From Rhodothermus profundi (GTDB lineage Bacteria; Bacteroidota; Rhodothermia; Rhodothermales; Rhodothermaceae), in contig NZ_FRAU01000005.1 of assembly GCF_900142415.1 (NCBI RefSeq), forward strand, positions 99,854 to 163,853: a stretch of 64,000 nucleotides of DNA, in the 5' to 3' direction. Positions 52,919-61,355 of the stretch are shown piece by piece (the first letter of the stretch is position 1; the number at the start of each line of letters is the position of its first letter). Below the pieces are notes generated by a model, which saw only the letters and a list, made by a program, of their open reading frames with translations, did not search any database and was not told the origin of the DNA. A program made the position numbers and the translations under genes.

Positions 52919-54205
52919 ATGCGGGTCCTGATGTTATGCAGTCTGGTGCTGATCGTGCTGCCGGTGCGCGGGCAGGTCTGGCGCGAAGTGCCCCCGATGC
53001 CAACGCCCCGGTACGCAGCCGCTGCGGCGGTATTGAACGGCTACCTTTACGTAATCGGCGGGATCGGTGCAGACGGTGCCTTGCTAACTACTGTTGAAGC
53101 CTACGATCCGGTTCGCCGCACCTGGATCCGTGACCTGCCCCATCTGGATGACCCGCGGGCCTATGCAGCGGCTGTGGTGCTGAACGGTCGCATCTATCTG
53201 ATCGGCGGACTGGAAGGAGACACGCTGGCCCACGCTGAAGCCACCGACGATGTGCTGGTCTTTCATCCGAAAACAGGTTGGGAAGAGGTGGCGTCGCTGG
53301 AAGAGGCGCGCTACGGCCTAGTAGCCGTAGCTTTCAAAGACCGCATCTATGCAATTGGGGGGCTGTCGCGCGAGGCACAAATGGTTGATCGAGTGGGCAG
53401 GCAACCGGTCCCCCTGAATACGATTGAAGTCTATGATTCGCAACAAGATGAGTGGCAACTTAGAGCCCGTCTACCACATGCCGTTGCGTTTGCAGCCGCA
53501 GCACTTCTGGGCGAAGATATCTATGTTTTTGGCGGGCTCAGCAAAAACATTCCGGTCGCCTTGATTCAACGTTTTCGCCCGACCACCAGCGAGGTCACGC
53601 CTTTAGGCGCTACCCTCCCCCAGGTATGGTGGGCTGGAGCCGCCCTGCCCTATCAGAACAAAATTATTCTGCTTGGAGGACTTGGTGACCGGGAAACCCC
53701 GTTGCCCAACGTTTATGCTGTGCAGTTCATGGAGAGAGCTGCAGAGTTTCGCGAGCGTCCTCCCCTGCTGCAAGCTCGCCTTAGCTTTGCCGCCGTGGTG
53801 CATAACGATACCGTGTTTGTTTTTGGAGGCCTGAATCAGCGCGACGGTTATCCGTTGCGTACGGCTGAAGCCGCCGCTGCGGCCGTCCTGACGCCGCGGG
53901 AAGCTCTTACCTTACCTGCCGACTTTGAGCTGGCGCTGCCTTATCCGCAACCGTTCCGCGAGCAGGTTACCCTGACGTTTCGCGTCAGCACGCGTTTGCC
54001 CGGTGCGCTGGTGCAACTGGAGGTATACGACCTGCTGGGACGCCTGGTCACCCGGCTGCTGAATCAGCCGCTTCCGCCGGGCCAGCACACGCTCTTCTGG
54101 ACAGGTCTTGACGCAGCGGGACATCCCGTGCCCGCCGGCGTTTATCTGGTACGTCTGCGGCAGGGGCCCTACCAACATGAACGTCTGCTGATTCGGACTC
54201 GCTAA
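52919..54205 (+). CDS. Secreted kelch-repeat protein with type IX-style sorting domain
   Basis: The 428-residue protein has a signal peptide ending at PVRGQ and about six kelch repeats making a beta-propeller (AAAAVLNGYLYVIGGIGADG, AAVVLNGRIYLIGGLEGD, DIYVFGGLSKNIP, DTVFVFGGLNQRD). Its last 80 residues are an Ig-like C-terminal domain (LEVYDLLGRLVTRLLNQPLP, AAGHPVPAGVYLVRLRQGPY, closing in Arg-Thr-Arg) of the type used for type IX secretion in Bacteroidota relatives. The start MRVLMLCSLVL was chosen for its signal peptide. It follows the kinase gene by 119 bases. Confidence 0.85.
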   Translation: MRVLMLCSLVLIVLPVRGQVWREVPPMPTPRYAAAAAVLNGYLYVIGGIGADGALLTTVEAYDPVRRTWIRDLPHLDDPRAYAAAVVLNGRIYLIGGLEGDTLAHAEATDDVLVFHPKTGWEEVASLEEARYGLVAVAFKDRIYAIGGLSREAQMVDRVGRQPVPLNTIEVYDSQQDEWQLRARLPHAVAFAAAALLGEDIYVFGGLSKNIPVALIQRFRPTTSEVTPLGATLPQVWWAGAALPYQNKIILLGGLGDRETPLPNVYAVQFMERAAEFRERPPLLQARLSFAAVVHNDTVFVFGGLNQRDGYPLRTAEAAAAAVLTPREALTLPADFELALPYPQPFREQVTLTFRVSTRLPGALVQLEVYDLLGRLVTRLLNQPLPPGQHTLFWTGLDAAGHPVPAGVYLVRLRQGPYQHERLLIRTR

Positions 54206-54209
54206 ACGT

Positions 54210-55022
54210 ATGCGCCGGGCCGTACGCTGTTGGCTATTGATCCTCGCAGGAATGCTGCCGAGCTCATTCGGTTATGCCCAGCCGATTCCCAGGCCGGCGC
54301 AGCTCCTTCAGGCAGTCTGGCAGGCCTATCAGGCGTTGGACTACGACCGGGCCGATAGCCTGGCCCAGCGCGCTCTTGCCAACTACCGCCAGTTTACTCC
54401 AGACCAACTGGTCGAACTGCACACGGTGCTTGCGCTGGTGGCCATTTCGCGCAACGAAACCACCGAAGCGCGGCGCCACTTTGAAGCAGCCCTGTCGTTG
54501 AACCCCGGCCTTCAGCTTGATCCGGTGCTGGCCTCCCCCAAGGTCCGGGCTTTCTTTGAAGAAATTCGCCAGGAAATGCACGCTGCCCCGTCGGTTGCTG
54601 CTTCGCCCGAAGGGGTTATTCGCTACGTAGTGCAGCCAGATCTGCGACCTGCCGCCGCCCTGCGCTCGTTGCTGGTGCCCGGCTGGGGCCAACGCTACAA
54701 AGGGCAACGCCTAAAAGGATGGCTCCTGACCGGAAGCTGGGGGCTGCTGCTCGGAAGCAGCCTTACCGCCCATCTGCAGTACGAACGCGCCCACAACCGC
54801 TACCGGCGCGCAACCAATCCCGATGACATTGAAAAGCGTTATCAGACAGCCAACCGCTGGTTTAAGATCCGCAATGGATTGCTCATGGGGCTGGGCGCTG
54901 TATGGGCATATAGCTATCTGGATGCGCTGCTTTATCCTGTTCCTACCGCTCCCGATGCGCCGGTTGTGCGCCCTCACGTCTCAGCGGCCGGCGCCGGCCT
55001 GAAAATGCGCTGGCACTTCTGA
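54210..55022 (+). CDS. Membrane-linked TPR protein, DUF5683-like
   Basis: The 270-residue protein has a signal peptide ending GYAQP, a TPR-like helical segment (DYDRADSLAQRALANYRQF, ETTEARRHFEAALSLNPGLQ), and a C-terminal hydrophobic region starting LRSLLVPGWGQRYKGQRLKG, which resembles the DUF5683 motif PGxGQxYxGxxxKG, with about three membrane segments. It lies 4 bases after the kelch gene and is likely translated with it. An envelope or secretion-linked accessory role is possible but not shown. Confidence 0.7.
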   Translation: MRRAVRCWLLILAGMLPSSFGYAQPIPRPAQLLQAVWQAYQALDYDRADSLAQRALANYRQFTPDQLVELHTVLALVAISRNETTEARRHFEAALSLNPGLQLDPVLASPKVRAFFEEIRQEMHAAPSVAASPEGVIRYVVQPDLRPAAALRSLLVPGWGQRYKGQRLKGWLLTGSWGLLLGSSLTAHLQYERAHNRYRRATNPDDIEKRYQTANRWFKIRNGLLMGLGAVWAYSYLDALLYPVPTAPDAPVVRPHVSAAGAGLKMRWHF

Positions 55023-55182
55023 AATGCGCACGCGCTGCGCCGCCGCGTTGCTTGTCTGCACAGCCCCCGGTCGGACTATATGCTTTTACATGCCTTCCTG
55101 AATGGCATGCTCTTTGTTTTATCACAGAACAGGGGGGTGATCGACCCGTCCCGCGCCGGAAGCCGGGATGAGGGAGCACGCG

Positions 55183-55211
55183 CAAGGGGATCCCATAACG
55201 GGATCCCCTTG
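55183..55211. terminator. Probable bidirectional terminator
   Basis: A perfect 12-bp stem (55183-55194 with 55200-55211) with a 5-base loop sits between converging genes. Only a partial T-run follows on the plus strand (GTAGCTTTT), so it is probably a weak or bidirectional terminator. Confidence 0.6.
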
Positions 55212-55218
55212 TAGCTTT

Positions 55219-56661
55219 TCATCCCTTGATGCATCCGATGGGTCGAAGTTGCGCCACTTTGCGTGAGATACCTGCCTGATGGCACACCTCAACCACTTCC
55301 GCTACATCCTTATAGGCCTCCGGGATTTCCTCATTAATGGTTCGCAGGCTGGCGCCGCGCACAATGATCCCCTGGGCACGCAGTTCGTCGGCAACGCGGC
55401 GTCCACTGGCTACCTTCTTGGCCTTTCTTCGACTGAGCTGTCGGCCAGCTCCATGACACGTGCTGCCAAAAGTCTCTTGCATGGCCTGTTCCGTGCCGAT
55501 CAGCACATAAGAGTAGCGGCCCATATCGCCAGGTATCAGCACGGGCTGTCCTATGCTTCGATAGGCGGCCGGAATTTGTGGATGCCCTGGCGGAAAGGCC
55601 CGGGTGGCACCCTTGCGATGCACGCAGACGCGCCGCTGCTCGCCATCGATGGTGTGTTCTTCAATCTTGGCAATATTATGGGCGACCTCGTAAACCGTCC
55701 GCAGCCCCACCTCTTCTTCTCGCATGCCCAGCGCTTCGGCAAACGCCTTGCGCGTGTTATGTGCAATGATCTGGCGGTTGGCAAAGGCGAAATTGATGCC
55801 GCAACGCATGGCCGCCAGGTACTGCTGTCCTTCTGGTGAGCGCAGCGGCGCGCAAGCAAGCTGGCGATCGGGCAGGCGAATGTGATATTTGGCCAATGCG
55901 CGGTCCATAATCGCCAGATAGTCATCACAGATCTGATAACCAAAGCCCCGGGATCCCGTGTGAATGATAACGGTCACCTGTCCGGGAAAAAGCCCTAGCA
56001 CCCGGGCGGCTTCGTCATCGAAAATTTGCGCCACGTAGCCGACCTCCAGGAAGTGGTTGCCCGAGCCCAGCGTACCGAGTTGATCGCGACCGCGTTCATA
56101 GGCGCGTTCCGACACAGCATCCGGATCAGCGCCCTCCATGCGTCCGCTTTCCTCAATAAAGGCCAGATCTGTTTCGGAACCGAAGCCCTGACGTACGGCC
56201 CAGTGGGCCCCTTCGACAGCCACGCGCCGCAGCTCCTGGCGCGACACTTTGAGCGCTCCGGCAGCCCCAACCCCTGTAGGAACCCGCCGGAAAAGAATAT
56301 CGACGAGTCGCTCCAGGTGGGGAGCCACCTCCTCATAAGTCAACCGGCTGGCCAGTAGCCGCACGCCGCAGTTAATGTCGTAGCCCACCCCTCCGGGCGA
56401 GATTACCCCTTCTTCCAGATCAAATGCGGCCACGCCGCCAATGGGAAAGCCATAGCCCCAGTGAATGTCGGGCATCGCCAGCGAGTACTTGACAATACCC
56501 GGCAAATGGGCCACGTTGACCGCCTGCTGGGGCGCCTGATCTTCCTTTAGCTCGCGCAAGATCCTTTCGCTCGCATAAATGCGGGCGGGCACCCGCATGC
56601 CACCCGCTTTAGGGATTTCCCAGAGATAGTCGTGCACCTTGACAAAGCGCAATGCCGCCAT
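55219..56661 (-). CDS. rtcB: RNA-splicing ligase RtcB
   Basis: The 480-residue GTP-dependent ligase joins 2',3'-cyclic phosphate and 5'-OH RNA ends through a GMP-histidine intermediate. Metal ligands include Cys98 in GGVGYDINCGVRLL, and LGTLGSGNHFLEVGYV and VTVIIHTGSRGFGYQ. The guanylylated His lies in GSTCHGAGRQLSRRKA. No archease gene is adjacent. Length and motifs are fully normal. RNA repair is the probable role. Confidence 0.97.
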   Translation of the reverse strand: MAALRFVKVHDYLWEIPKAGGMRVPARIYASERILRELKEDQAPQQAVNVAHLPGIVKYSLAMPDIHWGYGFPIGGVAAFDLEEGVISPGGVGYDINCGVRLLASRLTYEEVAPHLERLVDILFRRVPTGVGAAGALKVSRQELRRVAVEGAHWAVRQGFGSETDLAFIEESGRMEGADPDAVSERAYERGRDQLGTLGSGNHFLEVGYVAQIFDDEAARVLGLFPGQVTVIIHTGSRGFGYQICDDYLAIMDRALAKYHIRLPDRQLACAPLRSPEGQQYLAAMRCGINFAFANRQIIAHNTRKAFAEALGMREEEVGLRTVYEVAHNIAKIEEHTIDGEQRRVCVHRKGATRAFPPGHPQIPAAYRSIGQPVLIPGDMGRYSYVLIGTEQAMQETFGSTCHGAGRQLSRRKAKKVASGRRVADELRAQGIIVRGASLRTINEEIPEAYKDVAEVVEVCHQAGISRKVAQLRPIGCIKG

Positions 56662-56721
56662 GGCTGTTTTCTTTCCATTAGAAACGCAGCTTTCTTTTTA
56701 ACAGCCTGGCGGACTTTCCGT

Positions 56722-58080
56722 TCAGGCCACGGCGCGGCGCCGCGTCGAACGCACGCCCCACTGCATCCAGGTAGGCCGACGAGCCAGAAGATCCAACACC
56801 AGCGCTGCTGTCCAGGAAAACTGCTCCGAGCCGTGCCCTTCACCTGTGTACGGATGGTAGTATTCGTAAAAGCCGTGACGCTCGACCAGCAGGCGCACGG
56901 TGCGGCAGAGATGGGCCGCATGTTCTGTGTAGCCGTACCGGGCAAGCCCCTCGATCAGCAGCCAGTTAATGTTGATCCAGACCGGTCCGCGCCAGTATTG
57001 CACGGGTGAAAAGCCCAGTCCATTCGGGTCATAACTGGGCACCGAATATCGTGAACCGTCCCAGTTAAAAAAGCCGGAAGCCTCCAGATGACTGACCAGC
57101 CGGGCCGCCTGGAGTCCATCAGGAATGCTGGCAAACAGGGGCGTAAAGCAGGCGGCCATGCGCACCCAGATTCGCTGGCTCACGCCCAGATCATAGTCGA
57201 AATACAACGCCCGCTGTTCATCCCAGAGGCATCGGTTGACGGCCTCGGCGACCCGACGTGCCCGCTGGCGAAACGGCTCCGGATCTTCGCCCAGCACCGA
57301 CGCAATTTCTGCCAGGTCCTGCTCGGCCTGGCAAAGCAAGGTGTTAAACAGCACGTCTTGCACCAGGAACGGGCACGCTTCCCGAATGCGCGCTTCGTCG
57401 TAGCCTGCTTCGGCGAACAGGCGCACCAGGTATACATAGCGATCGTATTCAGCCCCTGTGGGGCGGTCGGCTTCGGCCACCAGCATGGTATCGACGCGCC
57501 GGTAGCGCGGCCGATCGCTCGGGTTCAGGTGCATTCGCTGTTCGATCCCATCCCACAGCGGCGCATTGTCCATGCCCGACTCCCAGGGATGGCGTATGTA
57601 CACCAGTCCCTCCCCCTGGGGATCACGCTCCCGAAAAAGGTAGTCGTGCCAGGCTACCAGCTTTGGAAAAAGCTCTTCCAGAAAAGCGCGCGCTGCGCTT
57701 CGATCGGTCGCCTGCTGGTAAATAGCCCAGGCCGCCGTCGCATGCAGAGGGGGCTGCACCACGCCAGAAGTTGCCTTGCGAGCCGGAGCGTGCGGGCAAC
57801 GATGGGTTTCCCAGACCTGGGGTCCTGGAAAGTAGCCCCGCGCCCGCCGGTCAAACACAATGTGGGGCACCAGTCCATTGCGCCATTGCGCCCGAAACAA
57901 ATGCCGCAGCTCCTGCTGCGCTCGTTTCTGATCTACATGCGCCCACCCTAATGCAATGAACGCTGCATCCCAGGACCACTGGTGCGGGTACAGACGCGGA
58001 GCCGGCCTGGTAAAACGCCCCGTCCAGTTGGACTCCAGAATTTGACGCGCCTGTTCCCGTAAAGCTGCCGTTGCATTCAT
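56722..58080 (-). CDS. GH63 glucosylglycerate/mannosylglycerate hydrolase
   Basis: The 452-residue (alpha/alpha)6 glycosidase matches GH63 bacterial mannosyl/glucosylglycerate hydrolases, which split mannosylglycerate to mannose and glycerate. Key parts are PHQWSWDAAFIALGWAHV, the acid-site segment RHPWESGMDNAPLWD (Asp171), QYWRGPVWININWLLIEGLA and the base-site region YYHPYTGEGHGSEQFSWTAA. No signal peptide, so cytoplasmic. It is divergent from mpgS-mpgP and would recycle the compatible solute when stress ends. Specificity for mannosyl rather than glucosyl glycerate is inferred from the neighbours. Confidence 0.88.
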   Translation of the reverse strand: MNATAALREQARQILESNWTGRFTRPAPRLYPHQWSWDAAFIALGWAHVDQKRAQQELRHLFRAQWRNGLVPHIVFDRRARGYFPGPQVWETHRCPHAPARKATSGVVQPPLHATAAWAIYQQATDRSAARAFLEELFPKLVAWHDYLFRERDPQGEGLVYIRHPWESGMDNAPLWDGIEQRMHLNPSDRPRYRRVDTMLVAEADRPTGAEYDRYVYLVRLFAEAGYDEARIREACPFLVQDVLFNTLLCQAEQDLAEIASVLGEDPEPFRQRARRVAEAVNRCLWDEQRALYFDYDLGVSQRIWVRMAACFTPLFASIPDGLQAARLVSHLEASGFFNWDGSRYSVPSYDPNGLGFSPVQYWRGPVWININWLLIEGLARYGYTEHAAHLCRTVRLLVERHGFYEYYHPYTGEGHGSEQFSWTAALVLDLLARRPTWMQWGVRSTRRRAVA

Positions 58081-58353
58081 ACGGATACGTCCTGAACAAC
58101 TCCGGGTATGCGCAGCATATGTTATCGGACACTTTCATCAAAGATTAACATGGCGCAAAACAACTTCACCATTGGTTCGAGAAAAGCGGTATTTCTGACG
58201 CAAGAGGCCCCGATACTCTGGCGCATCTGGAAGTCGGAACCTGGACGGTAGGCTATACCGTTTCTGTTTTTAGCAGGCGTTCTCTCACAACGTCAGAACC
58301 TTTGGTCTCATCGGAGCGACCCGGAGACTCGGTCATCAAACAGGAAAGGAACC
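58081..58353. promoter_or_regulatory. Divergent control region of mannosylglycerate genes
   Basis: The 273-base spacer separates the hydrolase and mpgS starts, so both synthesis and breakdown are controlled from one region. AGGAAAGG precedes the mpgS ATG by 5 bases. I see no strong symmetric operator. Confidence 0.45.
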
Positions 58354-59640
58354 ATGCGCATTGAGATACCACGGGAAGCTGAGCGGTTTGGTGCCAATCA
58401 CATCTACGGCGTACAGAAGGTCTATGAACTAGACTCAGGCCTTCGCCAGGATGCACCGGCTTCGGAAAACAGCGTCATCCAGAATCTTCCCTATGAAACC
58501 CTCTATGAGATCGAGCGCGACATGGCCATTGTCGTTCCGATTCGGGACGAACGTCTCAAGCTGCTGGAAGGTGTATTGTTTGGGATCCCTCATCAGTGCA
58601 CTGTAATCATCGTATCGAACAGCCGGCGCGCTCCGGTTGACCGCTTTAAGATGGAGCAGGATGCCATTGAAACCTGGTCGCGTTTCACGCAAAAGCAGTT
58701 GTTGCTGGTCCATCAGAAAGATCCCTTCATCGCCCGCGCCCTGGCCGAAGCCGGTTACCCGTATATCCTGGATGAAAATGATCTGGTGGCCAATGGCAAA
58801 GCAGAAGGAATGATCATCGCCACCCTTCTGGCGCGCATCCTGGGCAAACGGTACATCGGGTTTATTGATGCCGACAACTACTTTCCGGGCGCTGTTTACG
58901 AGTACGTGCATGAATATGCCGCTGGTTTTGCGTTGAGCAAGTCGCCCTATACCATGGTGCGCATTGCCTGGCACAGCAAACCCAAAGTGGTCCAGTCGCA
59001 GCTTTTCTTTGCCAAGTACGGCCGCACGTCGGTCGTTACCAACCGTTTCCTGAATCAGCTTATCAGTTATTACACAGGCTTTGAAACCGAAGTAATCCGC
59101 ACGGGCAATGCGGGCGAGCATGCCATGACGATGGAGCTGGCCATGCTCCTCGACTATGCCACGGGCTACGCCATCGAGCCCTATCACTACATTGATCTGC
59201 TCGAGAAGTATGGCGGCGTCATTGAAAGTGCCCATCCCGAAGTGATGCAGCATCAGGTAAACGTCTTTCAGATTGAGTCGCGCAATCCCCACCTGCACGA
59301 GTCGAAAGGAGAAGAACACATCGACGACATGATTCTTTCTTCGCTGCAGGTAATCTATCATTCCAAGATCTGTCCCGAGCCGATCAAGCGGGAGGTGCTG
59401 CGTGAGCTGTATCGGCGAGGCATCCTGGCCAAAGGAGAAGAGCCGGCCCCGCCACGCATCTATCCGGCCCTGCTACACGTGGATCTGGAAGCCTTCCGAG
59501 ATGCGCTGATGCGCGCGCCCTATGGTGAGCAGTTGGAAACGATTGCGCAGGTGCGGGGTTATCGCCGCCGGCTGCCTCGGCCAACGGCCGTCACGCCTCC
59601 CGAAGGTGATGGATCCGAACAGGTTGCCACCCCTGCATGA
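58354..59640 (+). CDS. mpgS: Mannosyl-3-phosphoglycerate synthase
   Basis: The 428-residue GT55 enzyme transfers mannose from GDP-mannose to 3-phosphoglycerate, the first step of the two-step route to mannosylglycerate. Family blocks are RFGANHIYGVQKVYELDSG, AIVVPIRDERLKLLEGVLFG, KAEGMIIATLLARILGKRYI, and FIDADNYFPGAVYEYVHEYA with the metal-binding Asp-Ala-Asp. The last 40 residues (from about 389) form a charged, Pro/Gly-rich tail not needed for the fold. It overlaps mpgP by 4 bases. The product mannosylglycerate protects proteins against heat and salt. Confidence 0.95.
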   Translation: MRIEIPREAERFGANHIYGVQKVYELDSGLRQDAPASENSVIQNLPYETLYEIERDMAIVVPIRDERLKLLEGVLFGIPHQCTVIIVSNSRRAPVDRFKMEQDAIETWSRFTQKQLLLVHQKDPFIARALAEAGYPYILDENDLVANGKAEGMIIATLLARILGKRYIGFIDADNYFPGAVYEYVHEYAAGFALSKSPYTMVRIAWHSKPKVVQSQLFFAKYGRTSVVTNRFLNQLISYYTGFETEVIRTGNAGEHAMTMELAMLLDYATGYAIEPYHYIDLLEKYGGVIESAHPEVMQHQVNVFQIESRNPHLHESKGEEHIDDMILSSLQVIYHSKICPEPIKREVLRELYRRGILAKGEEPAPPRIYPALLHVDLEAFRDALMRAPYGEQLETIAQVRGYRRRLPRPTAVTPPEGDGSEQVATPA

Positions 59641-60470
59641 ACCGGTTACCCACGCCTCTGCCAGTCGTCTTTACGGATCTGGACGGGACGCTGCTGGACC
59701 TGCATACGTACGATCCCGGTCCAGCCCGTGAAGCTGTAGCGCTGCTGCAGGAACGCCGCATTCCCATTGTGTTCTGCTCCTCTAAAACGCGGGCCGAACA
59801 GCTTGTCTACCGGCGCCTGCTGCGCATTCAAGATCCTTTCATTGTGGAAAACGGAGCCGCCATCTTTATCCCTAAGGGTTATTTCACAGTACCCCACGAA
59901 GCACGCCCCACCTCGCATGGCCTGGAAGTCATCGAACTGGGCCGTCCAGCAGCGGCCATTCGCCGCGCCCTTCGGGAAATCCGCAAAGAGACCGGGCTGT
60001 CATTCCAGGGCTACCACGAAATGACCCTTGAAGAAGTATCTCGACTGACTGGCCTGCCGCCAGAAGCAGCGCGCCGCGCCACGGCTCGCGAGTATAGTGA
60101 AACCATTGTCGTGGACTTCGGCCCGGCCGACTGGCAGCGATTCAATGCGGCCCTGGTTGCGCATGGCCTGGTATGCTTTGCAGGTGGCCGTTTTCACACC
60201 GTTGTGGGCCTCGGCACCGATAAAGGTCGCGCCGTCCATCTGTTGGCCGAGCTGTACCGCCGGCAATACGGCTCCATTCTTACGATCGGGCTGGGCGACA
60301 GCCCCAACGACGTTCCCATGCTTCGCGCTGTCGAACGCCCCTTTCTGGTACAGCGACCCGACGGAAGCTGGGAGTCGGTCGATGTGCCGGGCCTGGTACC
60401 TGTTCCAGCTCCTGGCCCTGAAGGCTGGCGCATGGCTATCGAACAACTCCTGACCCAGCTTGCCGTTTAA
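59637..60470 (+). CDS. mpgP: Mannosyl-3-phosphoglycerate phosphatase
   Basis: The 277-residue HAD Cof-type phosphatase removes the phosphate from mannosyl-3-phosphoglycerate to give mannosylglycerate. Motifs are VVFTDLDGTLLDLH (nucleophile Asp), IVFCSSKTRAEQLVYRRLLR, and GLGDSPNDVPMLRAVERPF. VENGAAIFIPKGYF and GRFHTVVGLGTDKGRAV are typical of the family. Its ATG overlaps the mpgS stop (ATGA). Its 3' end overlaps the opposing unknown gene by 4 bases. Confidence 0.95.
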   Translation: MNRLPTPLPVVFTDLDGTLLDLHTYDPGPAREAVALLQERRIPIVFCSSKTRAEQLVYRRLLRIQDPFIVENGAAIFIPKGYFTVPHEARPTSHGLEVIELGRPAAAIRRALREIRKETGLSFQGYHEMTLEEVSRLTGLPPEAARRATAREYSETIVVDFGPADWQRFNAALVAHGLVCFAGGRFHTVVGLGTDKGRAVHLLAELYRRQYGSILTIGLGDSPNDVPMLRAVERPFLVQRPDGSWESVDVPGLVPVPAPGPEGWRMAIEQLLTQLAV

Positions 60471-61300
60471 GCTGGCCTGCTGCGTGCCAGCACAATCGCC
60501 ATCTTGCTCCTGAATTGCTGGAATGACTTGCCATTGATCAGGGGCATTGCTTCCCAGGCTGCATGCCAGGGCGGCAGTAGCAACCGCGCTGGAATGTACT
60601 TGACAGTCACCCCGGGCATCTCTACCTGACGCGCCGGAAAGTGCTTCAGAAAATGCCAGAACTGGACAAAGACGTTCGGCAAAAGCTGCTCCCGTCTCCA
60701 TCCCCGCAACAGTAATCCCTTTAGCAAGGCCGGCGTGCAGACGTCCTCCGGCACCACGCTGGTTTGCAACGCGCGGCAGCTCATCACCTGCCGGGGAATA
60801 CGTTTTGCCTCAGCCCCCGGGTAACGCTGCTGGCGAAGGGTCAGATCAATTACCTGAAAAGGTGGCGCCACTACCCACGCATGTGGAACCTCCAGCGGCT
60901 GCAAATCAAACAGGTAAAAGACGCGTGGACGCACATTAGCCGGTACAAAGGATAGCACACATCCGCCGGCCACCACATAGTTCCAGATGCCCAGATCTTC
61001 CAGCAATCGGCTCAGCAACGCACTGGCCTGCACACAGAGCCCCGGACGTCCATCAGCGGCCAGTTCCGCTCCGAGCCACCGAACCAGACGCGGCACAACC
61101 TGCCGAACATGCTGCAAATAATCTTTCGAATAGCTCCGCGCTTCCACATGCCGTGCGTAAAGCTGCAATGCCGTCGGATAACGCGCCAGCAGCTCCTGGA
61201 AGGCAGCCGTGCGATAGCAGCCCGGCACGTCAAACGAGAACCCGTCGTCTTTGGGGACAGCATGTATGTCGGACAGGCGCGAAGGCATGACAGGCAGCAT
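60467..61300 (-). CDS. Unrecognised protein with Cys-His-Asp (transglutaminase-like) layout
   Basis: The 277-residue cytoplasmic protein has no signal peptide. The order CVQASALLSRLLEDLGIWNY, then HAWVVAPPFQVIDLTLRQQR resembles the Cys-His-Asp arrangement of transglutaminase-like or lasso-peptide-protease-like folds, but I cannot name a family. A downstream ATG at 61288 is an alternative start. It converges with and overlaps mpgP. It could be part of the stress locus or unrelated. Confidence 0.5.
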   Translation of the reverse strand: MLPVMPSRLSDIHAVPKDDGFSFDVPGCYRTAAFQELLARYPTALQLYARHVEARSYSKDYLQHVRQVVPRLVRWLGAELAADGRPGLCVQASALLSRLLEDLGIWNYVVAGGCVLSFVPANVRPRVFYLFDLQPLEVPHAWVVAPPFQVIDLTLRQQRYPGAEAKRIPRQVMSCRALQTSVVPEDVCTPALLKGLLLRGWRREQLLPNVFVQFWHFLKHFPARQVEMPGVTVKYIPARLLLPPWHAAWEAMPLINGKSFQQFRSKMAIVLARSRPA

Positions 61301-61355
61301 TTGTCCGAACAGATTATTTCTGGAATCGGCCTGTAAAGGAGCAGCTTAAATATCC

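Noticed and set aside
55183-55211. The GGGATCCC-containing hairpin as an attachment site or origin
   Set aside because: Its position between converging gene ends is better explained as a terminator.
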